DNA of 64,000 nt from contig MNCI01003938.1 of NCBI GenBank assembly GCA_015680685.1, forward strand, positions 192,110-256,109. Direction: 5' to 3'. The notes under the pieces were generated by a model. The model worked only from the letters and a program-made list of their open reading frames with translations. It did not search any database and had not been told where the DNA came from. Source of the DNA: Gnetum montanum. Lineage: Eukaryota; Streptophyta; Gnetopsida; Gnetales; Gnetaceae. The translations under genes and the position numbers were made by a program. The first letter of the stretch is position 1, and each line of letters begins with the position of its first letter. This document shows, in pieces, positions 19,597 through 30,470 of this stretch.

Positions 19597-20475
19597 TGTA
19601 GGGACACCTCTTCCAATCCCCTTTGTTCCTTTCCTACATTATATTTGCAAGTTTCAAACATGATGAAGACATCTTGGAGGGCTATAAGGAATCTTGGTTA
19701 AGACTTGAGGGTAACAAAAGACATCTTGAGGTTAGATGAAACATCTTGTTAGTTTTGCTGATGTCTTGGGCAAGACATCTTGGCCCTTTAGGAGATGTCT
19801 CAAATAAGATATATTACTGAGTGAGGAGACGTCTTGTCCAAGACATCTTGTCAACAAAGGAGATGTCTTTGGCCCAAATAAGATGTCTTGCAAAAATCGT
19901 TGATGTCATCCTTAAGAGTTGGATGTTCATAGTAGATGTCTTGTGGAGGTTAGAGACAATAGATACAAGCATGGAAACTTCTGAAATTGGCCATTCCAAT
20001 TCAAGAAAAAATAAAAAGAGGTAAGAAAGGATGGAAAATAATGGAATATATTCAAGTGGAGCTTGAGGAATGTTTCCTAACGTTTTTCGTGTCTTTTTTT
20101 CTTAAAAATTTGAGGTATTTCATGCTTGCACTAGAGAAGAGACAAGAGCTTGTACAAAGAAATTAAGAGAGAGTTAAGGGGAGAGTACTTAAGAGAGGTT
20201 GAAAAAATCTCTTATAAGTGTCTTGTCTTAAGCTTTGGCTCCATGGTAAGCAATTGAGGATTGAGAGGGAACATGTGTGGCCTCTAAGATCCTTGAAAGA
20301 GTTGTGAGTTGATCTTGGCTCCTCATATTTGATGTATTTTCTCTATATTTTTAGAATTTTTTAGTATAAAGGATATTTTCTCTATTTTGTTATGTTGTTC
20401 TTGTTTTCAAATATATATTTACTTGGAAGTTTGGAAAATGGATCTTTTGGGATCTATTGAGATAACACAACTGCA
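19597..20475 (+). repeat. e2 3' LTR (879 bp)
   Basis: It starts TGTAGGGACACC after the purine tract and ends AACTGCA at 20475. The first half holds a cluster of AGATGTCT/AGACATCT words (19665-19950), in both orientations. The second half (from about 20090) aligns with 15965-16355, including CTTATAAGT, a weak TATA-like site near 20213. Confidence 0.75.
19665..19950 (+). promoter_or_regulatory. Cluster of AGATGTCT/AGACATCT motifs in the e2 LTR U3
   Basis: About ten copies lie between 19665 and 19950, upstream of the probable transcription start of the LTR. The core TGTC with TT or TC after it resembles the TGTCNN core bound by plant auxin response factors. That link is inference only. The U3 position suggests an enhancer. 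Confidence 0.5.
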
Positions 20476-20787
20476 CCAAAATGGATGTTCCATGTTTAGG
20501 ATAGACTAGTTAATTTAAATATTAAATATTTCTCTATTTAATTATTTGGTAGGCACAAAAAATAATAAAAGATTATAAAAATGAATATCTTATACCTCAG
20601 TCACACTTGACCGTACCAACAAATTAACACAAGTGTTGATTGGAAAGACAATGATTAATAAACCACATTCTTCACCATATAATAATCTTGGTCACTTGGG
20701 TAAATAGAATCTCTAGAATTTGACTAGATCACATGTACATGCTAGTGATTTGTATGATTGGGCATAGAGAGTACTCACTACTCATCA
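20476..20787 (+). repeat. Athila-like LTR, 5'-truncated (about 310 bp)
   Basis: The end GAGTACTCACTACTCATCA resembles the e1 and e3 LTR ends. The preceding TTTGACTAGATCACATGTACATGCT, in pieces, matches TTTGACCAGATCGTGTGTGAAATGCT of e1. The 5' two thirds of the LTR are missing, and e2 begins exactly at this edge. Confidence 0.65.
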
Positions 20788-20806
20788 TTGATGTCATTTC
20801 CAAGGA
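20788..20806 (+). promoter_or_regulatory. Primer-binding site of the Athila-like element
   Basis: TTGATGTCATTTCCAAGGA follows the LTR end. Compared with TGGCGCCGTTGCCGGGGA it keeps the pattern with transitions and one transversion, as in e1 and e3. Confidence 0.6.
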
Positions 20807-20918
20807 TTCATTTGAGTTAAGTGTGCTAGTATTTTGTAGAAGAAAATAACATATTATCATTTAGAAAAATAAAAATGATAATATTTTATCAAGGCACACT
20901 ATATTAGAACCAATTAAG

Positions 20919-22800
20919 ATGTCTTTTTATTGTAGGAATGATTCACCACCATCTATCGATGACTCCAACCAACATAGAACTAGAAGGAATTCTAGTGAGA
21001 TACCTCAATAACTAAGGGTCATCTATGCACATCCAAATTCCTATTATCTAGAATTTGACTTCATCCTTCATCAACATGAATATCTATGGTGGATGGATAT
21101 GGAGGATAACATTATATTACCTCCCAATCAATCTATTCTTACAATGCTCATGGTAGCTCTCCTGAGACTAGGGCTTGAACTAATAGGCCTGGATTAACAA
21201 GTAACTAAGCACCTCTCTAGAGAGTATTACCAAACAGAGGCCCAATGTAAGAAAGATCAACACATGGAGGCATGTTATGAAGCCTCCAAGGGCAAATAGG
21301 TGATGATTCCACTATTTCTACAATTATAGAAGGAGGGACCATAATTTCTATCAGGGAAAGATCAACACCAAGGTCCTCCTCCTTTTGATGAGGAATATAT
21401 AACTTACCAAGAATTACAATAAACCTTGATGAGTAATCAAGATGAAAGGAATACTAGTTCTAGAACTAGAATAACCTTAAGGCTAAGATCTTCAAATCAT
21501 TCATCAAAAGATCAATCAAGAAACCAAAGGAGAAGGGTAAGTTGACACCACTCTCATAGTCCTTCACCTTCACCATCCTCCTCCTCATCAAACTATGACA
21601 AGAGGAATCATGACTAAAATAGAAGGAGGAATGATTAAGATCAAGATGGAGATGACCAAAGGTTCCATCATAGAGATGGAAGAAACAAGCATAGTTAATA
21701 AGAGAGATAGAAGCATTATCAAGAAGGAAGGCATAATAGGTTACATCATAGGAGACATAGTTGTGACAAGGACCATCATGAATATAATGAATATGATGAA
21801 CCATTGATGGGTATAAGAATCATGATTAATATTTTAGAAGCATCTCATATTCCTACCAAGTATTAAAGGGATAGTCAAATCAAACGGCTTGATATGAACA
21901 ACATTTCTAAATTTGAAGTAGGATATAATTCTAATCCACAACATCATTTACAAGTCTTCCATGATGCCTGTGCTTAGTAGAATATTGGAAAAAAGTGGGA
22001 TAAACTCAAATTGTTTCCTAGGACACTTATTAAGGAAGCTGAAAGTTGGTACCATTCCTTGGAGTTGGAATTTATTTGCAAATGGAGTACGCTGCTAGAA
22101 ATGTTTAATGATAAGTATCAAATGTATTCTAGGATGTCTAACTTGAGAAAAAATTCCAAGGGTGGAAATAAGGCAATCATGAATTTCTTAATGCAACTTT
22201 GGGAAAATATTACGCTCTTTTGCATCACTGTCCAAACCATGGTTTCCCTCAAAGGAAATAGCTTTACCACATAATAGATGGGCTCCAAAATAAAACCAAA
22301 GAGACCCTTGGAGTGTATCCCAAAGGAAGATTGTTAGAAATGAGGGTCCATTAGATCCACAAGCTTATTAAGCAAGTGGCCAAAGAAGAGGGAGAACTTA
22401 AAAAGAGAGAAAGTATAAAAGAGTATAATAAAGACTGCTACATTCATAAAATTAAGGTATGCTTCTATGATTCTAAGGAGGAAGCAATATTGGAAAAATT
22501 CATACAAAAGAAAACTTGACAATCCAAAAATTTGTTCTAGAAATATTGACTAAGGTGGATAAAATGTGGGACTCCTTGGATGAGAAGTCCTAAAAAACTC
22601 TAAAGATTATGAAGGAGAAAATAGAGCATGGAAACATATATAGGAAAAAATGGATAAAAAAATATATAAGCAAGGACTATTATCTACAAAAATGTAAGGC
22701 TACAGTAATAAATGAGGTTGCAGATTTTGAAATAGATGAAGAAGGATGTGACATATGCTAGTACAAACACCCTAAAGGATATTATTCTATATTTTGATAC
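20919..22800 (+). pseudogene. gag: Athila-like gag remnant
   Basis: The likely start is the ATG at 20919 (M-S-F-Y-C-R-N-D-S). The capsid part at 21893-22400 contains N-I-S-K-F-E-V-G-Y, P-Q-H-H-L-Q-V-F-H-D-A-C, L-F-P-R-T-L-I-K-E-A, S-W-Y-H-S-L and K-Y-Q-M-Y-S-R, parallel to e1 and e3. At about 22745 C-D-I-C-stop-Y-K-H-P-K-G-Y-Y shows the same short zinc-knuckle-like spacing as e3, with the last Cys changed to Tyr. Confidence 0.7.
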
Positions 22801-23634
22801 TTACAAGAATCTAGGGTATGTGCTTTAAAACCAAAATTTGCAAAAAGATAGCCACCCTAGAGATTGCCTTATTCACAAGACAATTATAGGCAACAATCCT
22901 AGTAGTCATAGTATTATCCAAGTGGAGCACCATCCAAACCTTATGATCATTATCATCAATGGAAAAAGCCATAGTCATAGAAGATGCCACCACCAAGGTA
23001 GCAATACCCTTATCATCAACTAGACCTGTATGGGTATATTGTCCAATAACCTATATCTCCTTATGGCTCCATAAGCCATACTTTCTTCTTCCATTATTAT
23101 TATCCCTTTAAATATCACACAATGCCTACTCTAAAAGCCAAATATTCTTTTACTTATCCTCCTCATTATCAATCACAACATCCCACACCTCTCACTTTCA
23201 CTTTTTGTAACATGCACCACCTATGTAAGGGGAAATCCCATCATAGCCTTAGCAATGCAATGCCATAAGGGCTATGAGTTTATAGCCAAAATACAATTCT
23301 AGTGGTTCTAAGTGTAAAGCTAAAAATTGGCTTTACTTAGACCCAACAGTTCACCTAAGCCCTCGTAAGCATCTATGACTACTAACCCTTCACAAAATGC
23401 TTAAGAAATTTCTACCAGGCTTCCTTCAAGCTAAAGATCCCAAAATGTGCATACTGTCATGTTAACACATGTAGTTACCAATTGGATCAAGGTAGAAAAC
23501 CTGCCTAGGAAACGATCTAATCTTGGAAGCCTCCTAATCTATCTAAAATTTGCCAAAATGAGCCATGTAAATCTCTACTGGAATCAAATTTTGAGGCAAA
23601 TTTAATATCCTAAGAGATGTACAAAACTTAGAAC

Positions 23635-23952
23635 TTGCCTCCATTAAAGAAATTTAACATTAGGTTAGTGTTCACTAATCAATCCATCATTGTTTCCTTG
23701 GGATTGGTGGAGGACATTGTGACGACTATTTGTAGATGGTCCTATCTAGTGAATTTCCTAGTAACCATCATGGATAATTGTAAAGGATGCTTCCCTATTA
23801 TTATGGGAAGTTCTTTGCTTAGTACAATTGTTGCTAAGCTAGGAATTGTAGACCTTTTATTGAAAATCTCCAAGGAAAATGATTTTTTAAAAATAGAGAA
23901 GAATAGGATTCCATGCATCACGTATAGTAATATAAGGTGCCATTATGTGTAG
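23635..23952 (+). pseudogene. pol: Athila-like aspartic protease remnant
   Basis: Open for 105 codons: N-Q-S-I-I-V-S-L-G-L-V-E-D-I-V-T, then V-N-F-L-V and G-C-F-P-I-I-M-G-S-S-L-L. These match the later part of gypsy retropepsins (A-D-x-S-x-x-x-x-G-x-V-E-D-V and P-I-I-L-G-R-P-x-L). The D-x-G active-site segment before it is not clear, and the G-R-P motif is G-S-S. Confidence 0.65.
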
Positions 23953-24379
23953 AAAATATGAGCCATAAAACACACCTTTATCATAGCATGCAAGAAGTAT
24001 GTTGAAACTTTAGATGTTCAAAGGTGCCTATACACAATAGCCACCAAACAAGAAGGTATCTAATGGTTGACCATGGATAATAACTCTAATTCAACAATGT
24101 GCATGGAACTACTTGAGCTCCTCACAAGTGATTATATAGATAAAATGAATGAAATGGAGCAAATTTAGAATCAACTTTACTATAAAGAAGAAAAAAATGA
24201 ATTAGGAAGAGTTAGAAATCCCTAAAAACTTTAAACATGAACCCTTGAATTAAAATCTTTATCGAGAACTTTGAAATATCCATTTCTTGGTAATGATGAG
24301 CTGGTAATCATCAATGCTAATCTCACTAAAAAATAGAAAGGAAAGCTACTAAATGTTGTAAACAAATTGTCAATAGCTT

Positions 24380-25290
24380 TTTTCTAGTCATATGATGAAT
24401 TGACTAAAATAGATCCATGCATATGCCAACATTATATCTATACAATTTCCACTACCAAACCAAAGAGGCAACAACAGAGAAGGTTGAATCCCAAGTTGAA
24501 ACAAGTTGTTAAAGATGAAGTTGAAAAACTTCTTAAGGCAGGATTCATCTATCTTAAGGCAAATAGTGACTGGATGAGTCCACTCGTTATTGTACTAAAG
24601 AAACAAGGAGAATGAAGGATTTGTATAGACTTTAGGTTGTTGAGCATGATCCATTCAAAGATCATTTTCCATTATCATTTGTAGACCAAGTACTAGATAC
24701 AACTACAAGACGTCATCACTAAAATTTTGTGGATGGATATAGTGGCTACAACCAAATCTAAATTGCACTAGAAACCAAGGCCATGACAACTTTCACAAGT
24801 CCTTGGGGGACATTTGGATATAAAAAGATATCCTTTGGTCTTTGTAATGCTCTGGTGACTTTTCAATGCTTAGTCCTAAGCATCTTTCAGCAATAGATTG
24901 GTAGTGAGATGAAAGTCTTCATGAAAGACTTTTTAACCTATGGTACTAACCTTAAATAGTCATTGAACCATCTTGTGTAGGTACTTAAACGATATGTAGA
25001 AACAAACTTGTTATTAAACTAGCATAAGAGCCACTTGATGGTCAAAGATGACATTATCTTAGAGTACAAAGTTTTAGAAAAGGGAATAGAGATGGATCCT
25101 AATAAAGTAAGGGTCATCCAAGAAATAAATAGAAAACCTTAAACTACCAAAGATATGAAATTATTTCTTGGTTATATTGGTTATTATAGGTGCTTCATTG
25201 AAAATTTCTCTAAAATCATCAAACCTAGGAGAGCTTACCAAGAAAGATGTAGTCTTTTAATAAACTAAGAAATATGAATAAGCATTCAAG
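24380..25290 (+). pseudogene. pol: Athila-like reverse transcriptase remnant
   Basis: The open stretch 24400-24615 gives E-V-E-K-L-L-K-A-G-F-I and S-P-L-V-I-V-L-K-K-Q-G-E. Later frames give F-V-D-G-Y-S-G-Y-N-Q-I near 24725, T-F-T-S-P-W-G-T-F-G-Y and F-G-L-C-N-A near 24790-24850, and L-F-L-G-Y-I-G-Y-Y-R near 25165. At 24918-24929 the catalytic F-M-D-D reads F-M-K-D, so the first Asp is lost. Several frameshifts separate these blocks. Confidence 0.8.
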
Positions 25291-25299
25291 TACCTAAAA

Positions 25300-25700
25300 T
25301 AGTTCATAGAAATCCTAATTCTACGCATCCTAGGTTGGCCCAAGCAATTTTATATCATGAAAGATGCATCTAACTATGCCTTCGAAGCATTGCTTACATA
25401 AAAGGATGATAAAAAATGTCCATGTTATATCCATTATGCAGGTCAAGAATTATAATTATGCAACTCAACTACACCTTCATTGAAAAAGAACTCATGATGG
25501 TTGTGTATGTCTTGGAAAATTTTGGGCACTATGTGCTTGGATATCTAATTTTTGTACACATGGATGATAGTGCGATGCAATTCTTAATGAACAAACCAGT
25601 GGTATGTCCCCTTGTCATATGATTGTTAGTGATTTTACAAGACTTTAATCTAACAATGATGAAAAGGAAAACAATCAAAAATATAGTTGTAGATTATTTG
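25300..25700 (+). pseudogene. pol: Athila-like RNase H remnant
   Basis: M-K-D-A-S-N-Y-A-F-E-A-L-L near 25358-25395 corresponds to the C-D-A-S-D-x-A-x-G-A-V-L opening of retroelement RNase H. In the open frame 25416-25622, N-Y-T-F-I-E-K-E-L-M-M-V-V-Y corresponds to N-Y-x-x-x-E-K-E-L-L-A-V-V-F, and F-V-H-M-D-D follows. The domain is disrupted by stops and frame changes. Confidence 0.7.
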
Positions 25701-25959
25701 TCTCTATTGTGATGAGATAACAATGAGGATGCAAAACCCTTATATGATCAATCTCCAAATGAACTCCTCTTTGCTAATATCATTGAAGTTCAAACACAAA
25801 GGGCTACCAAGTGGTATGACAAGTTTCTCTCATATTTTCTCACATAGATGACTCCTACAAAATGGAATCATAGGAAGAAATAACAATTTCTTTACTAGGT
25901 CAAACATTGCATGGAAATTGAAGGCAACCTCTAGAAGGCTTATGAGGATTGGCTTGGTA

Positions 25960-26980
25960 TGATGGTATGTACCCAACACAAATGAGTTACAAGTTCTTCA
26001 AGATGCTCACAAAGGTCCTTCTGAGGGCCATTATGTAGGAAGGAGAACTGCTGTAAATGGTCCTCATGGTAGAATACTTTTAGCCAACAATCTATAGGGA
26101 TGCTTACCATTTCTCCTATTCATGCCAAAGGTGTCAATGATATGGAGGAATGACCACTTGAATTGAAGAGCCTTAATAGTGGGTCCAATCACTAAAGTCT
26201 TTTAACCTTTGGGATATTGACTTCATGGGATTCATCACTTTCATATCTAATGAAAATTCTTACATTATAGTTGCTATTGACTAGTGTATCAAATGGGCTA
26301 AAGCTATAGTCATATTTCACTGTACATCTATCATTGCAATCCAATTTTTTCAATAATAGGTGGTAACTAGGTTTGGTGTACCCAAAGTACTAATTTCAAA
26401 CAATAAAACACATTTCACAATTTTTTCTTTCCACGAGTTAATGTAATTCTTGGGGTGCAACATAAAATCATAACACCTTATCACCCCTAAGCCAATGGTC
26501 AAGTAGAGGTCATCAATAAGGAAATTACAAGAATCTTAACATAAAGAATTAGTAGATATAGGAAAAATTAGAGCATCAGGCTTAACAATGCCCTTTAAAC
26601 ATATCTCTCAACATCGAAACTTCATATAGGCTACTCTCTCTATGAGTTTGTGTATAGAAAGTAACCAGAACTTCTAATTTAAACTAAACTCCATACACTC
26701 ATAGTAGCTTATGAACTTGACATAGACATTAACCTAGCATATAAAAAGACTCATGATGCTCAATATGCTAAATGAAAACCAACGAGTATCCCTAACAATG
26801 AATGAAGTGCATAAGGCACACACTAAATAATGTCATAAAGCCTAGATGAGGAAAGTTACATTCAAAATGAGGGATAAGGTTCTTTATTAGAATCCCATGC
26901 ATGTGCCTCAATGAACCAAGTTCTAGACATTATGGAAAGAACCTTACAAAATTCACTCAACTTTTTCTTTTGGGGGCTCT
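25960..26980 (+). pseudogene. pol: Athila-like integrase remnant
   Basis: An HHCC-type zinc finger is traceable: H-K-G-P-S-E-G-H near 26005 and S-C-Q-R-C-Q near 26118. The core follows with W-D-I-D-F-M-G-F near 26210 (first Asp), S-N-N-K-T-H-F near 26395 (Asp changed to Asn) and G-Q-V-E-V-I-N-K-E near 26500 (Glu present). The end approaches the LTR at 27061, without a clear polypurine tract between. Confidence 0.75.
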
Positions 26981-27060
26981 AACAATTGACCATTCAACAA
27001 GCGCTCACAAGCACATATTAGTCAGTATCTAGCAACTCAAATAATTTATGGAATCTCAAG

Positions 27061-27896
27061 TGATGAATCATGATTTGCTAGGCCCCAATATCAGGTACAT
27101 GATCTTCAGTACAAGATATTGGGTGCCCAATATCTCAGCCAGGATATGATATCATATACATGATATCGTGATTCTTATGTTGGCTTATAGTCTTTAGGTC
27201 AAGTATTTTTGTAATTTTTTAGTTAGCTTTTAGTTCTTTTCCAAGTGCATGCCCGCAGTGTGATGTTTGTAATTGTACAGAGCCTTTGTTTGAGTGTGTC
27301 ATACTTGGACATGCATACAATCAGAAATAAAGATCAAGATTACTCCATCATTGCAGCATTCACTGAGTTTTTAATTGTTTAATTGTTAATTATTATTTAT
27401 TTTTTTCTTAGTTAATATTTCTTTTATCATCATTTACTGTTCCTATTGTTAACATAGAATAAGTATTTCTTAATCACAAACATTTAAGTGTAACTATATG
27501 TTAACCCAATAGTGTATCAAGTAATGCTTTGAGTGATGTGTGCTTGGTAATCCCAGAAGTAGTACACAAAATCCAAGATGCATATGGATGATTAAGGATA
27601 GATGCTCATCGCACTTAAGCTAGCTTAGATTTTATTTCCTATTTCTTATTAGTTTAATCAATTTATTTCTCATTTTCTCTAGGAGTAGCATAGTATTAGA
27701 AACCACATCATACACCTCACTCTGGACTAAACCATACATGATAAAGTAAATACTAGTCCAGGTGGGAAGATAGCGAACTACAATAAACATATAACTATCT
27801 AGGTGCCACAACTAGTCCATCCATGGAGTTCAACTAAATCGCACATACATACTTGTATTCGTATGGTTGAGTGTAGGGGTACCTCGCTGCTCATCA
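27061..27896 (+). repeat. Shared LTR between the Athila-like element and e3 (836 bp)
   Basis: It begins TGATGAATCATGATTTGC and ends TCGCTGCTCATCA, matching the e1 LTR ends. A GATATC cluster (about 27088-27170) and one of the two ~400-bp subunits (from about 27247, ATGCCCGCAGTGTGATG) are present. It directly follows the integrase end of the upstream element and directly precedes the e3 primer site, so one LTR serves as the visible boundary of both. Confidence 0.85.
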
Positions 27897-27917
27897 TTGG
27901 CGCCATTGTCAGGGACA
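27897..27917 (+). promoter_or_regulatory. e3 primer-binding site (tRNA-Asp type)
   Basis: TTGGCGCCATTGTCAGGGAC differs from TGGCGCCGTTGCCGGGGA, the complement of plant tRNA-Asp 3' end, by only three transitions. It is the best preserved of the three related sites. Confidence 0.82.
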
Positions 27918-28030
27918 ATGCTAGTTATCTAGATTAGTTATTTCATATAAGATCGTTGTAACAAATTATTAACGATATATCTTTCAAATAAAAAAATTAA
28001 ATTCAATTAAGTCACACACAATTCACAACA

Positions 28031-30470
28031 ATGTCTCTTTCACAAAATAGCAATAACACAACATCTAGCAAGGCAATTCATTGGAGAACCAACAAAGAAG
28101 TTTGGAGTACTCAATCTTATGCAGGAGTTTCATATGTTCATAGACACCCCAATGATACTCAAGGACTTTTGTCATCCAACTTAGACACCTCTAGTGAAGG
28201 TGGGACATCCCATAGAATGAGGAGGCCCATAAGGCCTAGGACCTTCTCAATGGGTAGTAAGAGTACATCAAGGGACGATTGGGAAACTTACAAAAGTCAT
28301 AACAATTTTTTTAGTTCCCTCTCTTTCTCTACTCTTTCAACGTCAAGTTGTTACATGGATGACTATTCCTCAAGGGATTAATGTAGAAATAAACATCAAA
28401 CCCACAGGAAAATTCAGGAATGCCAATATGAACAAAGACAACATCATCCCAACTCATAAACTCATAACCTATTTAGTGACAATGAATCCATGTTGGCCAC
28501 TAAAAGTCTAATGCATATAATAAAGGCTATTTGGATATCCCGTAGGCATCGCAAGGAAAGCCATCTATCCAAGCTTGATTTAAACAACTTTCCTAAGTTC
28601 TCAGAAGGTTATGATTCAGATCTACAACATCATTTACAAGACTTTTATGATGCCTGTGTATGGAACAACATTGAGAATGGGTGGCAAAGGATTAAACTCT
28701 TCCCTATGACACTTGTTGGCCAAGCTAAAGTGTGGTACAGGTCTTTAAAATTGAATTCAATTTGATGTTGGCCTATAATGGTAAACCTCTTCAATGAAAG
28801 ATATCAAACCTATGCAAGAGTGTTAGCCTTGAGGAGACAAATCCAAGAGTGGAAACAAGGGAAACATGAATCCTTAAACATGGCCTTAGAAAGATACTAC
28901 TCTTTGTTAAACAAATGCCTGGGCCATGGGTTCTCTAAGGAAAGGCTATTATATCACATCATGGATGGGCTCCGTAATGAAACAAGGGAGACCCTAGGGA
29001 TGTATGCCCCAGGTCAACTACATGAACTACGAACCCATCAATTCCAAGAGCTTATTAAGTGGGTAGCAAAAAAAGAAGGAGAAATAGTCAAATGGGAAAA
29101 TGTTGAAAAATCTCAACAGGATCAAACTCTTGAAGTAACAAAGGTCCATAATCATAAAGAGGAGAAATCAACTCACCTTGAGGAGGTGAAACTGTTTCTA
29201 CCTTTGCCAATACTAAAATCACTAGATGAAATTGAGGTAAAGATCAACAAGAGGATGAAGTGGGTACATGAAAAATCTAGAGAATACATAGACATTATTA
29301 GAGGGAGATCCATGCAAGATAACTTTGATAACCAAAACAAATAGAGGATACCAAACCTAGAAACAGGACAGAACACCATTCGACAATCAGAAAGAAGGGT
29401 TGAAGAAAATGAGGATAGGGGCTCAACCACAAAACCTAAGTATCAATGCAATGTTTGCCTGTATGATCACCCAAGAGGCCAATGCCTAATCTTGTCACAT
29501 CCACATAAGCATTGGCGAAGAATGTTGCATCTAGATTTCATACAAAAGTACATGGTTGGGCACATCCTTGTCTCATAACTTTATAGGCAATTCCACAACT
29601 CATTGTACTATCCATGGGAAAATTCTTACCAACCTCAGTACTATGCTCAACTGCAATGGCAAAACCTCCAGTTGTGGGGGATGCCATTACCAAACTTGCC
29701 ACACCCTTCATATCATCCAAAACCAAGCACTGTTCAATGCCTTGTTTCTCCAACTAAATCGACATCCTCTGTTTCACCTCATCATTATCATTCTCCCGAG
29801 TATCATCAATCCATGTCCTCTCCTATGGGATCACCACCTCATATTCCTTACACTTCTCCTTTCCCTCAATATTCTCATTCTTCACCTCCTTCTACATCGC
29901 CACCAGTTGTACCAAAATATTTTGCACCACAGCACCAACCCACGAACATTACTTGTGTTGATACTATCAACAGTAGTGGGAATCCTCCACAACATCAAAA
30001 GTGTCCTTTCTTTAGGCATGGTCGTAGAAAGAGACAACACGATTTCGAAACCATTGCATCCTCCAACTCAGCACAAGCCCAGCACTGTGATGCACCTTCC
30101 TCTTTGAACTCAACGCCTCCTATTACCTTATCCAGGCCACCAATCAACACTTCAACAACCATATGGCTCAATGAATATAACAACGTGGGAATACATATCG
30201 ATCCATGCATACCATCCTATGGTCACAGGTTCCATAGTGGGTCAGCTCCTTATCACATGACTACATCTTATAATCTGCCCCAATATGCCTACTTTAATCA
30301 AGTGTGTGAACCCCAATTTGGGTACATTCCTACCACCACACCAAAATACACCTAGTGGTTTGGATATGACTAAACCCCAATATTTCCAACATGCATGGAT
30401 CCAAACTTTCCATTTATTAATTCTTGCCATAATCAAAGGTTTTCATGGGGGAAATCCCCCATTCTAACAA
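28031..30470 (+). pseudogene. gag: e3 gag polyprotein, nearly continuous frame
   Basis: From the ATG at 28031 a single phase runs to 30355, interrupted only by four substitution-type stops (about 28379, 28763, 29342 and 29576). A frame change near 30356 leads into an end near 30470. Order: Ser-rich N-terminus; capsid core at 28490-29200 (K-L-D-L-N-N-F-P-K-F, F-Y-D-A-C-V-W-N-N, L-F-P-M-T-L-V-G-Q-A, R-Y-Q-T-Y-A-R-V-L); a knuckle-like C-N-V-C-L-Y-D-H-P-R-G-Q-C near 29450; then a 250-codon Pro/Ser/Tyr/Gln-rich tail (29603-30355). Near 28970-29000 I read G-L-R-N-E-T-R-E-T-L-G-M-Y-A, as in e1. Confidence 0.85.

Larger units (their letters stand above)
15961..20475 (+). mobile_element. e2: LTR retrotransposon with gag and protease only
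   Basis: The order is partial 5' LTR, initiator-Met-type primer site (16361), gag with zinc knuckle (16548 to about 17800), aspartic protease (about 17806-18110), 1.5 kb without coding sequence, a purine-rich tract and the 3' LTR (19597-20475). No RT or integrase is visible. Gag and protease resemble Ty3/gypsy elements. It abuts the Athila-like element at 20476 and may have inserted into or beside that element's 5' LTR. Confidence 0.72.
20476..27060 (+). mobile_element. Decayed autonomous Athila-like Ty3/gypsy element
   Basis: The domains lie in canonical gypsy order on the plus strand: primer site, gag, protease, RT, RNase H, integrase. The integrase part ends just before the LTR at 27061. 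Its gag resembles those of e1 and e3, and the primer site is of the same tRNA-Asp type. The pol motifs F-V-D-G-Y-S-G-Y-N-Q-I and G-I-E-M-D-P-N-K-V fit the Athila/Tat side of Ty3/gypsy. Stop codons are far more frequent than in e1 or e3, so it is probably older. Confidence 0.8.

Noticed and set aside
29556-30107. 183-codon plus-strand frame in another phase than the e3 gag tail
   Set aside because: The gag tail phase (29603-30355) continues the capsid frame and aligns with e1. The alternative is a shadow.
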